Both the position numbers and the translations under genes were made by a program. DNA of 64,000 nt from Pseudofabraea citricarpa (taxonomy: Eukaryota; Ascomycota; Leotiomycetes; Helotiales; Dermateaceae), in assembly GCA_029641185.1 (NCBI GenBank), contig JAPWGK010000004.1:2294001-2358000 (forward strand), written 5' to 3'. This document shows, piece after piece, positions 1 through 9,795 of the stretch (position 1 is the first letter of the stretch; each line of letters begins with the position of its first letter). Below the pieces are notes generated by a model. That model worked only from the letters and a program-made list of their open reading frames with translations. It did not search any database and was not told where the DNA came from.

Positions 1-751
1 ACTTTGAATTCTTGCAAGTCATCCATCTCTTAAGAGTTCATTCCCCCTTCGAACGATTGTCGGCGTTTAAACACGTTCAGTTTCCAAAAATGGCGATTTC
101 ATTTCTCGTGCGAGGGAATTCATCGCTTTATAAATCAACTCCAACTACACAGTTCTTCGTCATGCAAAACCTGGGATGTTTCCATATATCAATACGTCAC
201 CTGCGGCGAGATCAGACCACATGGGTCGCTTAACGATCGGTTATTCAACGGTCTCCTTTTAAATGGACGGTGAAGCATCCACTTCCCGCAACCCGTTCCA
301 CATCAACATCATCCTATCGATTAAGATCATGATGATCCATAGTAGACCATAAAATTTGAATGCGTCACTGCTATAGATCGAGAAAGAAAATCACGGTATA
401 TCATCTTTCGTTAACTGCTTAAACTGGGTTGCATTTGTCAACTTTTCGAAAGAACCCAGTCGGATTTTCTTACTTGAGATCGTTATGGAAGTCATCGGTA
501 TTCCAGGACTATATATTTGGTGGTTATGTCATGTTTTTCTGGGTCCTGACTCGAATTTCTTCTGGATATGTTGATTCCTCGTGCGGTATGACGGAGACAC
601 TCCCACATGATCTTTCATCTGGTCGTGACATCAGAAGCATGTCTTCTTATATCTAGAACTATCTTGTCTGTAGATATGCTCCTCTATTCACAAACCCATT
701 CTCTCCCTCCCAATTCTCCCACTCTATAATACTAAAATCTTAACATCCATC
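1..751. other. intergenic, no gene seen
   Basis: AT-rich sequence upstream of the alcohol dehydrogenase gene. The short open frames here have no recognisable motif and no convincing splice partners. The last 80 bases are pyrimidine-rich with ACAAACCC and CTCCCTCCC tracts, typical of a fungal 5' leader. Confidence 0.5.
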
Positions 752-2165
752 ATGTCTACCACCGTACCCGCGTAAGTTCCTCTAGCATGTATCTGATCAC
801 GTCCACTAACCCCAAACCCAGACCCGCCTACACGACAGAATACAAGCCACATGCCACCGAGAAGATGAAAGCCGCGCAGTGGCAGGGCACCGAGAAGATT
901 GAGATCGGAGTAGTTCCGAAACCCACCATCACGGCACCAAAGGATGCCATCGTGCGAGTGACGCACACGACCATCTGCGGCTCCGACCTGCACATGTACG
1001 TCGGGGAGCTGAACGCCGCGATGGAGAAGGGCGACATCATGGGCCACGAAGCGATCGGCATCGTCGAGGAGATCGGGAGCGGGGTGCAGGAGATCAAGGC
1101 GGGCGACCGCGTGATAATCCTGCCCGTCATCGCGTGCGGCGAGTGCTTCTACTGCGAGAAGAAAGAATACTCGCTGTGCGAGCGCACGAACCCGTCCAAG
1201 GAGATGGAGAAGACGTACGGCCATCGCATCTCGGGCATCTTTGGCTACTCGCACTTGACGGGCGGCTACCCGGGCGACCAGGCTGAGTACTGCCGCGTCC
1301 CTAATGCCGATCTGACTTGCATCGTGGCGCCGAAGGATATCGAGGCTAAGAAGATCCTTGGGCTCGCCGATGTCACCACTACGGCCTGGCATGGCTGCGA
1401 GTTGGCTGAGGTGCAGAAAGGTGATGTTGTGGGCGTCTGGGGATGTGGTCCTATTGGATTGTCAATTCTACGCCTCTCCCTCTTTCGTGGCGCGCAGAAG
1501 GTCTATGCTATTGATGTGGATAAGCATCGGTTGGATCTCGCTGCGTCGTTTGGTGGTATCCCGATTAATGCATCAGAACATAAGGATGTTGCTGAGTATA
1601 TCTTGAGCATGCAGCCGCGTGGTCTGGATCGTGGAATCGAGGCGAGTGGATTCCGAAGCACGAATACGTTCCTTCATACCGCTATGAGAGCTGTGGGTTT
1701 GGAGAGGGATAGTGGAGATACGATCACGCAGTGCATCAAAGCTACTCGGAAGGTAGGGAATATTGCTTTGATCGGAGATTTCTTCTTTGAGACAAATCAG
1801 TTTCCTATCGGAGCTCTGATGGAGAAGAGTATTACTTTACGAGGCGGCCAGCTGATGGCTCAGAAGGTATTTTGCACTCCAGATTTTGCCGATACGATGC
1901 TGATATCCGCGATGCAGTATTATCCATATCTTCTTGATATTGTCGTCAATGGAGAATATGATCCGTCTTTTATGTTTACCCACGAAGGTACGTGATATGA
2001 TTCTTGAAAGGACGATGTTGCTAACACGATTTAGATGATTTCGAGAATATCTCACAAAATTACGCCAAGTTCAATTCGCATGAAATCCCCGGAGGGCTGA
2101 AAATCTGTTTGGTGACTGAATTTGGTCGTTCGGAACAGGCCAAGGAAGATCTGAGGAAGAAATGA
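752..2165 (+). CDS. zinc-dependent alcohol/formaldehyde dehydrogenase-like protein
   Basis: Three exons (752-771, 822-1987, 2035-2165) give 438 residues. Intron 1 is GTAAGT...CCCAG and intron 2 GTACGT...TTTAG; both keep frame. The protein is a medium-chain dehydrogenase/reductase. Cys59 and the GHE motif at 81-83 match the catalytic-zinc ligands. Cys112, Cys115, Cys118 and Cys126 form the structural-zinc cluster. GxGxxG at 214-219 (GCGPIG) is the NAD(P) Rossmann motif. These proteins oxidise alcohols or aldehyde adducts in the cytosol. The sequence resembles the glutathione-independent formaldehyde dehydrogenase / threonine-dehydrogenase-like subgroup rather than yeast Adh1, but substrate cannot be read from sequence. 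The start is the first ATG after a pyrimidine-rich leader, and intron 1 follows only six codons later. The gene faces the membrane-protein gene tail to tail. Confidence 0.9.
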
Positions 2166-2481
2166 GATCTGTGTAAATTGTTAGTATTATGTAAAGTAGT
2201 TTTGAGTGAATGTAGATTGATAACTTACTGAGATTCTACATTAGTATTAAGAATTATGCTTAAACTTTGAAATACCATTGTAATATCCATCGGAATGGTA
2301 AAAGAAGAACACGACAAAAACGAAAAAAAAAGTCAAGTCAAAACAAAACCATCAAATTAATAACCTGATGTCAAAATATTCACAATACACCATTTCCATC
2401 CCAATAACGACCTACACTCCGAAAATACCAACATACCAACACATATGACTTTTCAAAGCTTAACTTACATACGCAACGTCC
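2166..2481. other. convergent 3' intergenic region
   Basis: AT-rich sequence between two converging genes. It should hold both 3' UTRs and poly(A) sites. No further feature is visible. Confidence 0.6.
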
Positions 2482-3157
2482 TTAATTGCCCAAAACCATC
2501 GATCCGCCCTCGCCCTTCTCCAAATCGGCCAACTCCTTTCTCAGAATATCTGCCTTGAAGCCTCTGAAAGCTTTCTCGACTCTAACCTTCGTCTCCGGGT
2601 TGCCCTTGCGAAGCTTCCTCTTGGCAGCTCCAAGTCCCGTAAGCAGACCAAACTCACCGCCAACAAACAAGCCCGCAATGGAGAAGAATGCATACGTAGC
2701 ATAGTCACCCATCCTAGTGGGCTGCAAATACGGCGTGATATCTGGGATGGACTCTAGAAGGAAGAAAAATGGTCAGCTGATTTGCTCTGAGAGAAAGAAC
2801 AAAAAAAAAAAAAAAACGGACCAAGTCTTCCATCACCAAATTGCACGTGTGTCGGTTTCTCCATGGCGCGGAATGCATTGAAGAGCTTGACGCGGTTTGC
2901 ACGTAGTTTCCATGCCAGCGCAGCTCCCAACCCCAGCCCCACGAGCGAGCCGATCAAGGCGTATCGCGAGGGCTTCTTGGCTGCTTCGTAGAGAGTTTTG
3001 CGATCATCTTCAGTGAGACTGTAGAACAGCTTATCAGTTTCTCTTCTATGTACTGGAATTGCTTCACGTACTCGTGTTGGAGATGCACCTCGGCAAGCTT
3101 CTGCAGATCAGAAGAGAGGCCCACGTTTCGGACGGCGGCGAATGAATCGGACGACAT
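2482..3157 (-). CDS. small two-helix membrane protein, unknown function
   Basis: Three exons (3072-3157, 2822-3018, 2482-2753; minus strand) give 184 residues. Intron 1 is 53 nt, GTACGT...TACAG with a CTGAT branch; intron 2 starts GTCCGT, is T-rich and ends TTCTAG. All joins keep frame. I do not recognise the family. Two hydrophobic glycine-rich stretches look membrane-spanning: one around residues 48-66 and one around 112-136. A basic, lysine-rich helix follows, and the C-terminal tail is charged. The N-terminus is hydrophilic and shows no signal peptide. The small size, paired glycine-rich helices and lysine-rich tail could suit a mitochondrial or ER membrane protein, but no motif proves it. 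The frame consistency across two introns makes the gene itself likely. Confidence 0.75.
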
Positions 3158-3846
3158 GTTGTTTTTCTTGTTTTCTTATTTTTCTTAATGTAGAGAGATG
3201 CTAATTTGGATTTGAGGGAGAAAGGTAAACTTTTGTTGGAAGAAGTTTAGCTGTTGATTGATATGCTACGGAACTGGGTGATGTCACGCCAGATCAGATG
3301 CCGGAGAGTGCGGAGAGGTGACATCACTCGTTAAATTCATCGTGATAGTGATGCCATTCTCTCGCCGTTTCGCCCTAGCTCAATAGCATGGCATTGACTA
3401 CTGCTTTACTTGTACGAAAAGAACTTGTATCTACATAAGCCTGAAGTTACATAAGTTTTTCTTCTTCGAGATCCAATCCAAATTTCTTCCGTAATGCACA
3501 GCGTAGCACAACACCACTAAGCAGAGCTCCGTTTTTCTTTCATGTTTTTCTTTAACGTTTTTTAATTGTTTCTCTATTATAGGAGATAACTTTCTCAATA
3601 GCTTTTAAAAAGCAGGCAACGAAGATACTCTTCTGCCTGTTTTATGATAAAAATCTACTTTCCCCAGACCTCCTTTTAAAAACACCAAATAACCCAGGGT
3701 ATATAAGAAAAAGCCCCACCAACGCCGAATTCCAATCCCCAATGATAGTTCAAACTCCATTACACCATAGTGCTACACAAGCCCAAAACCCCAGGGTATA
3801 ACATCCATCCAACAAAGGAACCTCACAATAAAGCCCATCATACCAC
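3158..3846. other. intergenic, no gene seen
   Basis: Sequence between two minus-strand genes: the promoter of the membrane-protein gene and the 3' end of the proline-rich gene. The stretch near 3530-3620 is T/A-rich. No other feature is visible. Confidence 0.5.
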
Positions 3847-4302
3847 TCACCACCACCTCCTAGCACTACCCAACCCATTCTCAATCGGCAAAGGTGGTAA
3901 TGGTTTCTCCAGCTTGAAACTAACCACCCTCTTCCTCTCTTCTTGGCCGGGGAGCGGAAGGGGCGGTAGAGGTTTATCGTTTAAGGAATTATAAAGTACA
4001 TGGACGTAACGCGGCGGAGATTTTCCCGTATTACACTCATTGCAGGGTGTATAACTGCGGCGTTGTGGTCGTGGTGGTATATGCGACCGGGGGCGCGAGG
4101 AATAAGAATTATACTCGTATGCTTTATCTTCGAGGGTGGAGTATGGGTTGACGAGGGGTTTTTCTTCATCGTCATCATCGTAATCGTAAGATGAGATAGA
4201 TGAGATAGAGAGACTCCGATAGCAGGTCTGAGAGCGTGGGCCGGGAGATGGTCGCTCGATATACGAGACCTCGAGGGTCTTTTCGTGAGGTGCGGTGAAC
4301 AT
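3847..4302 (-). CDS. proline-rich hypothetical protein
   Basis: A single-exon frame of 151 residues with no known domain. It starts MFTAPHEKTLEVSYIERPSP, has an acidic run (DYDDDDEE, about 40-47), a tyrosine/serine-rich middle, and two copies of KPLPPLP near residues 109-115 and 133-139. KPLPPLP-type segments recur in disordered fungal proteins and resemble SH3-ligand cores. There is no signal peptide and no membrane segment. The repeated motif and biased composition argue for real coding, but there is no conservation evidence here, so it could still be a chance frame. Function unknown. Confidence 0.5.
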   Translation of the reverse strand: MFTAPHEKTLEVSYIERPSPGPRSQTCYRSLSISSISSYDYDDDDEEKPLVNPYSTLEDKAYEYNSYSSRPRSHIPPRPQRRSYTPCNECNTGKSPPRYVHVLYNSLNDKPLPPLPLPGQEERKRVVSFKLEKPLPPLPIENGLGSARRWW

Positions 4303-5585
4303 TTTGGCTTTGGTGCGTCTGCCTGTCTGAATTTCTTGAGGTAGTTGTATGGATAGAGACGGTGCAATGGGCGCCTGGAGGAAGAACGAGACACTGGCTT
4401 ACTCTTTATATACTTCCTCACCTTACCTTTACGTAGCGGTATCTGGATCAAAAGATTCCAAGAAAACAGGTGACAAGAATAGTACTTGAAGAACCCACTA
4501 CGATGCGATGCGACGGGTCTGCGATGGGCCGGTGAGGCATTGCGACAGAGAGGAAGAGAATGGTTCTACAAAACTGTTGGTTGATGTTGCTCTCTCGCGG
4601 CACAGCAAGAGAAAAAGTGGCGGAGTGCTGTGCTGAGCTCAGGCGTTCTCCTCGACGCTAGACCCAGACGAGAAGACCTGTGAATCAATTCAGCCTTGTG
4701 TTTTTCTTGTTGTATGACAATACGATAACGGCAACCAAGCCTTGATGATACAGTAAGAATCAATGATATCATTTCATGTTAGATATTATTTTGCTCAGTC
4801 CTGAGCGCATAGACCGGTACGGAGTATGTAGAATTGAATCCTCTCCCAATTGTTTTTGTCTCTCGCTTCCGACGAAAGTTTGATTGATTTCTTTTCAACT
4901 TGAACCCCGCCTCACCCTCGCCCCAACAATGAGAATGTTTTCCACGGAAGTTACATGTCAAATAAAGACCCCAGATAGGATTCGAGTTTTCGGACCGTTG
5001 CAGAAATCAAAGCTCGAGCACATGCAACTTGTGTGACTTGTACTCGATTCATTACGATACACATTGTACTTGGGATGCGTAAGGTAACACATCCGACAGA
5101 TGACATTTACGTGAGATTTTTTGGTGGAGGGATTCTGTGTTTGTGAGATGTAAGAACGACTTAGGCATCAGTAGATGATGACGTTTCACTTGTAGAAGAA
5201 GATTTGGGCTATATGCTTGGATGGGGAAGAACATTGACAGATCATCGACGCAGGAGGACCGAGACCTGTCAGTAACTAACAGCATATGAGAGAGTATACC
5301 AAAAGTAAGTCAAAGTGTCAAATATCTAGAGATAGCATAGCTATTAATTTTTCTTGAAGCGACCGCGCCTCTTAGGAACTGCTTTAAGTAATCCTCACGT
5401 TATCTTCCGTGTGTTGATTTTATGATAATCAGAAACCAATCCGTCTCAATTTTTTAATAAGATATAAAATAACGATATAGATATCACAAGGACGAAAGAA
5501 ATCTCATTGATCCATGGAGTCAGTAAGGTTTCACCCTTCATATAGCCGAACACCGTTATTGAACTTCAACAAACACAGCAACTTG
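4303..5585. other. intergenic, no gene seen
   Basis: About 1.3 kb between the proline-rich gene and the tRNA. The open frames are short and lack motifs. I found no tRNA box, transposon end or repeat. Confidence 0.5.
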
Positions 5586-5677
5586 GCTCCGTTGGCGCAA
5601 TGGTAGCGCGCAAGACTTCTAAGATCGATCTGATCAAGCAAATCTTGAGGCTGTGGGTTCGAGTCCCACACGGAGTG
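5586..5677 (+). tRNA. tRNA-Arg(UCU) with a 20-nt intron
   Basis: The 92-nt gene folds as a tRNA. Acceptor arms GCTCCGT and ACGGAGT pair (first pair G-U), with G as discriminator. The D arm is GCGC/GCGC, the anticodon stem CAAGA/TCTTG, and the T arm GTGGG-TTCGAGT-CCCAC carries the B box. The anticodon TCT lies at 5618-5620. Removing 5622-5641, directly after the base 3' of the anticodon, leaves 72 nt; this is the standard eukaryotic tRNA intron site. It reads AGA codons. No CCA is encoded, as expected in eukaryotes. Confidence 0.95.
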
Positions 5678-5690
5678 CATTGGATGTTCA

Positions 5691-5698
5691 TTTTTTTT
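5691..5698 (+). terminator. RNA polymerase III terminator
   Basis: A run of eight T residues begins 14 nt after the tRNA end, with further T runs behind it. This is the normal Pol III stop signal. Confidence 0.8.
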
Positions 5699-6124
5699 AT
5701 CTTTTTCTTTTTGCACTTTTCATCACTCAAAAGGATCAGATCGTTTTCGCAAATTTTTACTGACGACTGATTTTGATATCTTCGCTTAGGCTGCCATTAG
5801 AACGACAAACGACGCTATTATATATTCCCGGCTATCATCCGCGATTGTTTTTTTACCTACCGAAGTGGACGACCTGATTTCCTTTTTCTTCGAGTAAATA
5901 AGTAACCATAGATAGATAATATGGAAATGCTGAGTTATTTGTTGAAAAAAAGTTAATTATCAAAAGTCTAAAGTCTTGATACATGTAAGCAGCAGTAGGA
6001 GTTGAATATCTACGGAGCCGATTCCTTCTAAAACAAATTCCTGAGCCCAGCTCCTCTATCTATACTGGGAAAACACTTCTAACGATCTAAACAACTATTG
6101 GAACCGCCGATCTGTATACACATT
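5699..6124. other. intergenic, no gene seen
   Basis: Between the tRNA and the 3' end of the monooxygenase gene. AT-rich, no motif seen. Confidence 0.5.
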
Positions 6125-8388
6125 CTATGTTTTACCATTCAGCTTCGCAGCCGACCAACGAGGGTCGATTCTGTCGGTTCGGAAATAGGGGCTTATGTCA
6201 GTTCCCATTTTCAAATGAGCCGCGGGCCTGCCGATTCCCATAAAGGCGAAACGGTTACGCTTCTAGACGACGGGTTTTGTTAGCGGGATCCTCTCTCTTA
6301 TTTCTCCTGTATGTAGAGCTGTCTGTGTACTTACGTTCGAATAGCGGATATCCATATGCTCCCACCTGACAGAAGATACCATGTCCCGGAAGTGGAGCAT
6401 GTGTCCGCTGTAGATGGCCCTGGAAAAATCAGTATGTCTCAAGCAGAATTGAAATCTAGTGGAGATTACTTCACATGGCCTGTCTCTTTGTCTGTGTACC
6501 TGAGACGATATTAGCCCGTACCGAGTGTACTGACTGGCGCTTCCTTACCAGCTAGGACAGTCCTGGCCCCACACGGACTTCTTGACCCAGAGTTGCGTGT
6601 GCTCATTGTATTCATCGGTCACGTCCTGCTTCGGGCAGAAGCTGTGTAGCCATTCACCTTGCATCTTCTTGATGCATTGCACAGCATAGTCTCCATGAGC
6701 GTCGAGGGATCCAATAACGCTACCGTTAGCGATCGGCCTAAAGTTCTTCATCAGCTATATCCCGCAGTGCCAAAAAGTGCATCTCTAACCAGTTGGGCCC
6801 CATGAAGGTGAGCCAGTTTGGCATGTCGGGACACGCGAGGCCGAAATAAGCCTCGGGGATTTTCTTCCACTTCTCAGCAAGACTGACGCCGTTCCGCCCA
6901 ATGATCGGGAACTGCGGCCTCCAGGACGAGTCGAAGCCAGTCGCGCAGATGATGGTGTCGCACTTGGCAAAGGTCCCATCTTCACCAAAGACGCCATCTT
7001 CTGTAACCCTCGTGGCCGAGGTGAAATGAACGTCGACGTTTGGCTGCTGGATAGCTTCCGTATACGGATCACCCGCGAGAGGTCTTCGGCAGAAAACAGG
7101 AAACTTTGGCAGAGTTCCTAAGAAAAGTGTTAATGATTTACGTGACAAACTACGACTGGGATGGCTCGTTCACCCTCAAAGAGTGCGTCGTCCCTGAACT
7201 TTTCTCGCATGCGCTCAGTCGATTGCACCACGAGATCCTTCTGCAGTTTTGTGCCAACTAGGGCATGATCCCATGTACTGTTGAATAGTAGCTCTGAGTC
7301 TTTCATGTGATTTACTAGGGCTTCAGGATTACTCCGGAAGGTCTCCCGCTCAGGCTCCTTATCTAATAATGCATCAGTATATATATGCATAGATGCTCTC
7401 GGCTCGCTTCTCGACTTACACTGTCGAGCATGGCCTCCATGGCCTGCTATATCGATGAACCAACTGGCACTCCTGGTGAAGACATCCATGTGCTTTACAT
7501 GCTTCTGCACAAATCATTAGCAAGCTCTGCCAACAGGAGGGGTTCTAGCCACGACGTGCCTGCATTTCAGGTATAACCTGCACCGAACTTGCTCCACTAC
7601 CGATGACGACGACATTCTCGCCCTTCCAAGCGTCAGCCGTATAGTCATCCGGCCAACCAGCCGTGTGAACGACGCGGCCCTTAAAGCTCGCAAGGCCGGG
7701 GATGTCCGGAAGCGACCAATGATGCAGGATGCCTGCCGCGTGCAGGAGTATATCTGCCTCGTCAAAGAAGTGCCCGACGACACGGGCCGGCTCGGGCGAG
7801 CTCCAATCCTCTTTCGGCTCAACCATTTCAACCTTCACCTTCCACTTGCCTTTTTCCTCGTCCCACCAGCAGCCCGCTACGCGGTGGTTGAGCTTGATGT
7901 AGCGCCGCAAGCCACAGCAATCGGCCACGTCGTTGAGGTATTGAAGGATGTCCTTCGCGCCGGCGAAGATCTGTGGCCACTCTGGGTTTGGGGCCCACGG
8001 GAAGACGTACGAGTGAGAGGGGACGTCGCAGCTATCAGACACGCTTAAAACCCATTCCCCGAATTGAACGATAAGGACCATGGAAGACTTACGCACACCT
8101 GCGGAAAAGGGTCAGCGGGAGAATTCAAGATGGGTCGCTAGACTTTGCCAATTTCACATACCCTGGATAGCGGTTCTCAAACCACGTTCCCCCGACGGAT
8201 TCGTTCTTCTCGTAGATCTGCAGATCCACGTTCTCGCACTGCGTCTGGATCTTGTAGGCCATCGTGAGGCCCGAAAAGCCCGTCCCGATGCCAATGACCC
8301 TGACATGGCGGTTGGCAGGGTCAAAGAGGGTTGTTGGCTGAACTTCGTAAGCGTCGTCGGCCTTGGAAAGGTTGTCATAGGAGCCCAT
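6125..8388 (-). CDS. Baeyer-Villiger-type flavin monooxygenase, ten exons
   Basis: Exons in order: 8162-8388, 8093-8098, 7560-8031, 7420-7504, 7174-7362, 6790-7117, 6549-6737, 6470-6499, 6335-6419, 6125-6262; 582 residues. The family uses FAD and NADPH to insert one oxygen into ketones or oxidise heteroatoms. FAD Rossmann GTGFSG lies near residue 36. The fingerprint FxGxxxHxxxW is F194-W204 ([11 protein letters not shown]). The second Rossmann motif IGSGAS is near 221, and a late CATGFD motif is present. Every join keeps frame and restores family segments: [36 protein letters not shown] and NRFAFMGIG. Oddities: a 6-nt exon, a 30-nt exon, and a GC-AG intron (7505-7559). The start at 8388 was preferred to an ATG six codons upstream. 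The C-terminus after residue 540 is the least certain part. Substrate unknown; there is no secondary-metabolite backbone gene beside it. Confidence 0.87.
7505..7559 (-). other. GC-AG intron of the monooxygenase gene
   Basis: The donor is CAG|GCACGT and the acceptor GTGCAG. Only this 55-nt removal joins IPEMQ to KHVKHMDVF in frame; the nearby GT donor four bases later breaks the frame. Confidence 0.75.
8093..8098 (-). other. 6-nt microexon of the monooxygenase gene
   Basis: GTGTGC lies between a CCGCAG acceptor and a GTAAGT donor. Splicing it in reads ...YPGCACDVPSH..., the conserved segment after the first Rossmann fold. Skipping it keeps frame but deletes two residues. Confidence 0.75.
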
Positions 8389-8567
8389 TTTGAAAGGAAG
8401 ATGCACGTTCGGTTTCTAAAAAGATGGGAGAGAAGCTGAATGATGGAAAGATGATGCAGGTAGATAATCCATTTGGCCTGAATGCCTATGCTTTATATTG
8501 CTGATGCTCTTTTGCACCGATCGATATATTCCGCCCTGTTAGTCAGTACGTTACGGACCATGTATCT

Positions 8568-8578
8568 CGGAAGATCCG
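8568..8578. promoter_or_regulatory. CGG-N5-CCG inverted repeat
   Basis: CGGAAGATCCG lies 180 bases upstream of the monooxygenase start. Inverted CGG triplets with fixed spacing are the usual target of Zn2Cys6 activators. The match is short and may be chance. Confidence 0.3.
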
Positions 8579-8966
8579 CGTTAATATGCGATGACCGTTA
8601 TGGGTTTTATTGAATCTTTTGATAATATCATTTCGTGTTTTGCGATTAACATGTCTTTTAACATATTTTGTTTAAACGCCCCGTAAAAGCAAATTGTCAA
8701 TGGATTTTTAAACCTTTTCTCTGTCGAAAAGAATAAAAAAGCACACATCTAATAGGTTAGATTAGACAATACTACATGTTAAGATTAACGCCCCAAGAAG
8801 TAAACCCACCAAGTTCCTCTACATTTAAAACCCACCACAAAATGACTCCGATCTCCTCACAGTTGAAGAATTTCTTTTCTTTTCGTTTTTTCTTCTTCAT
8901 ATCGAGGCGTCCAACTATCCAGCCCGCACGAGACTCACGAACGATAGATGCTCCAGACCTGGAATT

Positions 8967-8997
8967 TCCGGAGGAGAGACTCCATCGCTCCTCCGGA
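8967..8997. repeat. perfect 10-bp inverted repeat with 11-nt loop
   Basis: TCCGGAGGAG at 8967-8976 is the exact reverse complement of 8988-8997. It sits in the GC-rich island between two genes and could form a hairpin or bind a dimeric factor. Confidence 0.6.
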
Positions 8998-9795
8998 CGA
9001 GATGTCGCCAATCGACGGCACCAAACAGCTGGGAAACCTCGGCGGGAGCAGAAAGTATTCCGGCGGGCCGAGAGTTTCGACGCAAAAAGAAAAAAAAAAA
9101 AGAAAGGTGCGGCGGTGCGGCGGTACGGACCACGCATAAACTTCAGCTCCGGATTAGATCATCCCCAGCATTGTATAGTACTACTGGTGGTATAATTCCG
9201 CCTTCTGCTTCTCGCCGCGATTAGTCACCGCTCTCTCTCTCTCTCTCGCGCGCGTCTCAACTCACTTCGTAATAAGCTTAGAGAGAGAGAGGAAAGTCGA
9301 AAAATAATCAATGATGATGGTAATATAGGTTGGTAAGGTAGGTGTTCTGCCCTCTCCCCCCTTTTACTGACGTCATGTCATTTATCTATTGAGGGGAAAA
9401 TCTATCTTCCAGTTTATGTAGATGTCTACTGACTATGGTAAAGTAAGAAGATTCAAATAAATCTACCGGTTCATATAAACATCGGATGTCAGAATTGCAA
9501 ACTCCATTTATGCTTTTAGTGGAACTTTACGAATGAAGTCAAGGGAGACATCTCAAGTATATTTTCGAGTTCAGACAAAGACCAAGAATCACAATCACAA
9601 CACCATTCACATTTTCAAAACGACCTTGAGATAATGTAAACTCAGAAATGTATAAACTCGATCTCTTGTCTACCAAAACCATAAAATCATACGTACAAAA
9701 AGACTCTAGCAAGTAAAACGCCCCGGAATACCACATTTACAAATGCTCATGATAAAAAATATACACGCTTGAAGAGTAACAAGCCCACCAACCAT

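Larger units (their letters stand above)
8389..9795. other. intergenic, promoter side of the monooxygenase gene
   Basis: About 1.4 kb between the monooxygenase start and the ACC1 stop. It holds a GC-rich island (about 8930-9140) inside AT-rich DNA, a CT run at 9231-9247 followed by GCGCGCG, and the two sites listed separately. The open frames across the island show no domain and biased composition, so I do not call a gene. Confidence 0.5.

Noticed and set aside
12..656. Two short plus-strand frames at the left end
   Set aside because: No domain and weak starts; sequence looks like intergenic DNA.
6098..6283. Plus-strand frame over the 3' end of the monooxygenase
   Set aside because: Antisense to the last exon of the monooxygenase, whose splicing and C-terminal motif are supported.
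8776..9195. 139-codon open frame on the plus strand in the GC island
   Set aside because: Low-complexity Phe/Arg/Lys runs from homopolymers, overlapping frames on the other strand, no domain and no splice partners.
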